7,423 bases of DNA from PS1 clade bacterium. Its GTDB lineage: Bacteria > Pseudomonadota > Alphaproteobacteria > RS24. The notes under the pieces are model-generated. The model did no database searches, was not told where the DNA came from, and saw only the letters and a program-made list of their open reading frames with translations. Shown here piece after piece: positions 4,283-7,423 of the stretch; the stretch's first letter is position 1, and every line of letters begins with the position of its first letter. A program made the position numbers and the translations under genes. Location: NCBI GenBank assembly GCA_016779015.1, contig JADHOK010000065.1:1-7423 (forward strand), written 5' to 3'.

Positions 4283-6703
4283 ATGAGCGATAACCTCGAA
4301 CAACAGCCCGAATACCCCGTCGTCCTGCCGGTTTTGCCGTTGCGCAATATCGTCGTTTTCCCGGGTATGATTGTGCCGCTTTTTGTCGGCCGCGAAAAAT
4401 CCATTCGGGCGCTTGAAGATGTTATGGCCAATGACAAGGATATGTTGCTGGTCAGTCAGAAAGACGGCGACCAGGACGACCCGCAGCCCGCTGATATGCA
4501 TGCAATCGGCACGATTGGCTCGGTTCTGCAAATGCTTAAACTTCCCGACGGCACGGTGAAAGTGCTGGTCGAGGGGCAGTCGCGCGCCAAAATGCTGGAT
4601 TATCTGGACAATGAAGCGTTTTTTGAAGCCAGCGCGCTGATGCTGACCGAAAGCGGCGAGGATGGTGATGAAATCCGCGCCCTGATGCGCTCCGCCGTCA
4701 GCCAGTTTGACGGCTATGTCAAACTGAACCGCAAAATTCCGCCGGAAGTGCAATCCAATGTCAGCCAGATCGATGATCCGGTGAAGCTGGCCGATACCAT
4801 TGCCGGTCACCTCAATATCAGCCTTGATGAGAAGCAGGCGCTGCTGGAAATCATCGAAGTCGATAAGCGCCTTGAGGCCATTCTCGGCCATATGGAAGGC
4901 GAGGTCGGCGTATTGCAAGTTGAGAAGAAAATCCGCGGTCGCGTGAAGCGGCAAATGGAGAAAACCCAGCGCGAGTATTATCTCAACGAGCAGTTGAAAG
5001 CCATTCAGAAAGAGCTGGGCGAGGGCGAAGATGGCGGCAATGAGCTTGCCGAGTTGGAAGAACAAATCGCCGAGACCAAGCTGTCAAAAGAAGCGCGCGA
5101 AAAAGCCGAAGCCGAGATGAAAAAGCTCAAATCGATGAGCCCGATGTCGGCCGAAGCAACAGTCGTGCGCAATTATCTAGATTGGCTGCTGGCCGTGCCA
5201 TGGGGCAAGAAGAGCCGCACCAAAAAAGACCTGCAGCACGCAGAGAAAGTGCTCAATGCCGACCATTATGGTCTGGAGAAAGTCAAAGAGCGGATCCTTG
5301 AATATCTTGCTGTGCAGCAACGCTCGAAAAAGCTGAAAGGGCCGATTTTGTGCCTTGTCGGGCCGCCCGGCGTGGGTAAAACCTCGCTTGGTAAATCGAT
5401 TGCCGCCGCGACCGGCCGCGAATTTGTTCGCATGTCGCTGGGCGGGGTGCGCGATGAAAGCGAAATCCGCGGGCACCGACGCACCTATATCGGGTCTATG
5501 CCGGGCAAGGTCATCCATTCGATGAAGAAAGTAAAAGCGGTTAACCCGTTAATGCTGCTTGACGAGATTGACAAGCTGGGTGCCGATTATCGCGGCGACC
5601 CGTCTTCGGCGCTGCTGGAGGTGTTGGACCCTGAGCAGAACAACACCTTTGCCGACCATTACATGGAAGTCGATTACGATTTGTCGAATGTCATGTTCGT
5701 GACCACCGCCAATTCGCTGAACATTCCCGGCCCGCTTTTGGACCGCATGGAAGTTATTCGCATCGCCGGTTACACGGAAGATGAGAAGGTCGAGATTGCC
5801 AAAACGCATTTGCTGCCGCAAATCATTGAGGAACATGGCCTGCGCAAAGGCGAGTTCGAAATCAGTGAGGAGGGCATTCGCAAACTTATCCGCAATTACT
5901 CGCGCGAAGCGGGTGTGCGGGGGCTGAAGCGCGAACTGGCTTCGCTGGCCCGCAAAGCAACGACGGAAATCGTCAAAGGCGAGCGCGAAACAGTCTCGCT
6001 GACACCTGATAATCTCGGCGAATATGCCGGTGTCGAGCGCTTCCGCTTTGGCCTTGCCGAGGTCGAAGACCAGGTTGGCGTGGTCACCGGTTTGGCTTGG
6101 ACCGAGGTCGGCGGCGAGCTGCTGACCATTGAGGGCGTGATGCTGCCGGGCAAAGGCCGCATGACAACGACGGGTAAATTGGGCGATGTGATGAAAGAAT
6201 CAATCAACGCTGCATCGTCATATGTGCGCTCGCGCGCCACCGTTTTTGGCATTGAGCCGCCGCTTTTCGATAAAAAAGATATCCACGTCCACGTGCCTGA
6301 AGGAGCGACACCGAAGGACGGCCCGTCGGCCGGTACCGCCATGGCCACGGCCATTGTATCGGTGATGACCGGCATTCCGGTGCGTAAAGAAGTGGCGATG
6401 ACCGGCGAGGTGACCTTGCGCGGTCGGGTGCTACCGATTGGCGGCTTGAAAGAGAAGCTGCTGGCGGCCCTGCGCGGCGGTATCTCTAAGGTATTGATTC
6501 CATTGGAAAATGAGAAAGATTTGGCAGAGGTCCCTGAGAATATTAGAGAGGGACTGGAAATCGTGCCGGTCGAGAATATGGATCAAGTGCTGGAGCATGC
6601 TCTGCAGACTTTGCCGACTGAAATCGAATGGGACGAGGAAGCCTATTACGCCAGCCGCAATTTGGGCGGCGGTAATGGTGGCGATATCTCTCAGCCTCAC
6701 TAA
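4283..6703 (+). CDS. lon: Lon ATP-dependent serine protease
   Basis: 806 residues (E. coli Lon has 784). Lon is a cytoplasmic hexamer that joins an AAA+ unfoldase and a Ser-Lys protease in one chain and degrades misfolded and regulatory proteins. The substrate-binding N domain begins with the typical LPVLPLRNIVVFPGMIVPL and is followed by a charged helical/coiled-coil stretch around 210-280. Walker A is GPPGVGKT (360-367), Walker B LMLLDEIDK has Asp427 and Glu428. In the protease domain the catalytic dyad is Ser682 in KDGPSAGTA and Lys725 in GGLKEK, 43 residues apart as in E. coli (679/722). The protein ends in a Gly/Asn-rich tail (NLGGGNGG) of unknown role. ATG 4283 is preferred: an in-frame TTG at 4274 would add only three residues and lacks a better ribosome binding site. 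Transcribed separately from clpX. Confidence 0.98.
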   Translation: MSDNLEQQPEYPVVLPVLPLRNIVVFPGMIVPLFVGREKSIRALEDVMANDKDMLLVSQKDGDQDDPQPADMHAIGTIGSVLQMLKLPDGTVKVLVEGQSRAKMLDYLDNEAFFEASALMLTESGEDGDEIRALMRSAVSQFDGYVKLNRKIPPEVQSNVSQIDDPVKLADTIAGHLNISLDEKQALLEIIEVDKRLEAILGHMEGEVGVLQVEKKIRGRVKRQMEKTQREYYLNEQLKAIQKELGEGEDGGNELAELEEQIAETKLSKEAREKAEAEMKKLKSMSPMSAEATVVRNYLDWLLAVPWGKKSRTKKDLQHAEKVLNADHYGLEKVKERILEYLAVQQRSKKLKGPILCLVGPPGVGKTSLGKSIAAATGREFVRMSLGGVRDESEIRGHRRTYIGSMPGKVIHSMKKVKAVNPLMLLDEIDKLGADYRGDPSSALLEVLDPEQNNTFADHYMEVDYDLSNVMFVTTANSLNIPGPLLDRMEVIRIAGYTEDEKVEIAKTHLLPQIIEEHGLRKGEFEISEEGIRKLIRNYSREAGVRGLKRELASLARKATTEIVKGERETVSLTPDNLGEYAGVERFRFGLAEVEDQVGVVTGLAWTEVGGELLTIEGVMLPGKGRMTTTGKLGDVMKESINAASSYVRSRATVFGIEPPLFDKKDIHVHVPEGATPKDGPSAGTAMATAIVSVMTGIPVRKEVAMTGEVTLRGRVLPIGGLKEKLLAALRGGISKVLIPLENEKDLAEVPENIREGLEIVPVENMDQVLEHALQTLPTEIEWDEEAYYASRNLGGGNGGDISQPH

Positions 6704-6724
6704 TTTGGGACTTTCCAACTGTTG

Positions 6725-6742
6725 AAAAACCCGCGGTTTTTT
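6725..6742 (+). terminator. Possible weak terminator after lon
   Basis: AAAAACC (6725-6731) pairs with GGTTTTT (6735-6741) around a CGC loop, followed by TCTTT. The stem is mostly A-T, so it would be weak; some lon transcripts may read into hup. Confidence 0.35.
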
Positions 6743-6744
6743 CT

Positions 6745-6772
6745 TTGACGGGAGTGTGAATCGGCGCATAGG
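6745..6772 (+). promoter_or_regulatory. Candidate housekeeping promoter of hup
   Basis: TTGACG (6745-6750) is a good -35 box; at 16 bases spacing lies CATAGG (6767-6772), a poor -10. The position after the lon hairpin suits a separate hup transcript with a leader of about 35 bases. The -10 assignment is uncertain. Confidence 0.35.
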
Positions 6773-6813
6773 CTTATGTTGTCGATATATTGGAGCCATT
6801 TAAGGAGGGTCTC

Positions 6814-7086
6814 ATGAACAAAAACGATTTGATCAGTCAGGTAGCTGACGACGCAGGTCTGTCAAAAGCCGATGCCACGAAAGCCGTTGATGCTGTTCTC
6901 GACAACATCGCCGGAGCGCTGGGTAATGGCGGCGAAGTTCGTCTCGTCGGTTTTGGCACGTTCTCGGTAACGCACCGTAAAGCGACCACTGGTCGCAACC
7001 CGCGTACCGGTGAAGCAATCCAAATTAAAGCTTCTAACCAGCCGAAATTTAAGGCCGGTAAAGCTCTTAAAGACGCTGTAAACTAA
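6814..7086 (+). CDS. hupB: HU-family nucleoid DNA-binding protein
   Basis: 90 residues, the standard HU length. HU dimers bend and compact DNA and bind damaged or distorted DNA in the nucleoid. The N-terminal helical dimerisation part (MNKNDLISQVADDAGLSKAD) is followed by the conserved turn VGFGTFSV (45-52) and the DNA-binding arm with GRNPRTGEAI (60-69); Pro63 is the residue that intercalates in the minor groove. The GRNP form with no specific IHF features favours HU over IHF. ATG 6814 has AAGGAGG (6802-6808) five bases upstream, the strongest ribosome binding site in the window, fitting an abundant protein. An upstream in-frame TTG at 6790 precedes this site and is rejected. No lysine-rich tail is present. 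In the conserved tig-clp-lon-hupB neighbourhood the gene corresponds to E. coli hupB; alphaproteobacteria often have a single HU, so the A/B label is positional. Confidence 0.97.
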   Translation: MNKNDLISQVADDAGLSKADATKAVDAVLDNIAGALGNGGEVRLVGFGTFSVTHRKATTGRNPRTGEAIQIKASNQPKFKAGKALKDAVN

Positions 7087-7105
7087 GCGCCTTTAATCAA
7101 TTCAG

Positions 7106-7146
7106 CATCGGCTGTTCTTTTTTCAGAACAGCCGATGTTTTTTTTT
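7106..7146 (+). terminator. Strong intrinsic terminator of hup
   Basis: CATCGGCTGTTCT (7106-7118) pairs perfectly with AGAACAGCCGATG (7125-7137) around a T-rich six-base loop, followed by nine T (7138-7146). After GC a second run of eight T follows (7149-7156). This is a textbook rho-independent terminator starting 19 bases after the hup stop. Confidence 0.95.
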
Positions 7147-7184
7147 GCTTTTTTTTCGGTGATGGTTTACACGCTGTCTCCGTG

Positions 7185-7260
7185 GGGCGGTTAGCTCAGC
7201 TGGGAGAGCATCTCGTTTACACCGAGAGGGTCGGCGGTTCGATCCCGTCACCGCCCACCA
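7185..7260 (+). tRNA. tRNA-Val (anticodon UAC)
   Basis: Acceptor GGGCGGT (7185-7191) pairs with ACCGCCC (7250-7256); A257-type discriminator at 7257 and encoded CCA (7258-7260). D stem GCTC/GAGC (7194-7197/7206-7209). Anticodon stem TCTCG/CGAGA (7211-7215/7223-7227) with loop TTTACAC gives TAC (7218-7220), reading GUN valine codons. T arm GGCGG-TTCGATC-CCGTC. No clear promoter was found between the hup terminator and this gene; a TTTACA at 7166-7171 could be a -10, but no good -35 accompanies it. Confidence 0.97.
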
Positions 7261-7282
7261 TTTTTCGGCTTTAGTCGCAGGC

Positions 7283-7311
7283 TTGACACGCGGCATGGTG
7301 AGCCGTAATGA
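7283..7311 (+). promoter_or_regulatory. Candidate promoter of tRNA-Asp
   Basis: TTGACA (7283-7288) is a perfect sigma-70 -35 box; 17 bases on lies TAATGA (7306-7311), a weak -10. Transcription would start near 7318, about a dozen bases before the mature tRNA. The spacing suits a dedicated promoter, so tRNA-Asp need not depend on the tRNA-Val transcript. Confidence 0.45.
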
Positions 7312-7330
7312 ATGGCTCCTCACACCTGTT

Positions 7331-7408
<78 letters not shown>

Positions 7409-7423
7409 CCTTCTCACTTTTTT

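Noticed and set aside
198..6762. GANTC (CcrM methylation) sites in the spacers at 198, 2679, 4220 and 6758
   Set aside because: About one GANTC per 256 bases is expected by chance, so four in roughly 760 spacer bases is not an enrichment.
7123..7323. Minus-strand frame containing WAVTGSNRRPSRCKRDALPAELTAPR
   Set aside because: It is the antisense translation of tRNA-Val, with flanking terminator sequence; not a gene.

Overview
The window is a chromosomal housekeeping block for protein quality control. In order it carries a divergent partial gene (DUF1330-like), tRNA-Leu(UAG), tig (trigger factor), clpP, clpX, lon, hupB-type HU, tRNA-Val(UAC) and tRNA-Asp(GUC). The order tig-clpP-clpX-lon-hup is the well-known proteobacterial arrangement. 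Protein sequences, RpoH-like promoter elements of the alphaproteobacterial type (CTTG ... N17 ... CCAnAT) and the tRNA pair after hup suggest an alphaproteobacterium. This is inference; there is no 16S rRNA or other decisive marker, and I cannot name a genus.

Layout: 1-71 holds the first 23 codons of a minus-strand gene. 72-249 is a divergent intergenic region with a candidate extended -10 promoter for tRNA-Leu (250-334, CCA encoded). With no terminator in between, tig follows at 375-1886; its product ends in a 53-residue Lys/Ala/Pro tail with a strict five-residue KK period. A heat-shock-type promoter (1919-1949) precedes clpP (1975-2628), and clpX (2729-4030) follows after 100 bases. A hairpin terminator (4083-4108) closes the clp unit. 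A second heat-shock-type promoter (4171-4201), with the same CCACATTA box and the same 17-base spacer, precedes lon (4283-6703). HU (6814-7086) has a very strong ribosome binding site and a textbook terminator (7106-7146). The two tRNA genes close the window. The longest gene-free stretch is about 250 bases (4031-4282) and is accounted for by the terminator, the promoter and the lon leader.

How the genes work together: trigger factor meets nascent chains at the ribosome, ClpXP and Lon are the soluble ATP-dependent proteases that clear unfolded or tagged proteins, and HU is a nucleoid protein and a known Lon substrate in E. coli. The matched promoters suggest joint heat-shock control of clpP(X) and lon, with tig instead linked to the tRNA-Leu transcript.

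I found no undescribed multigene system. All full genes are intact, with their catalytic residues present. The points most worth a second look are the histone-H1-like tail on trigger factor, the twin RpoH-like promoters, and the tRNA-Leu/tig junction.
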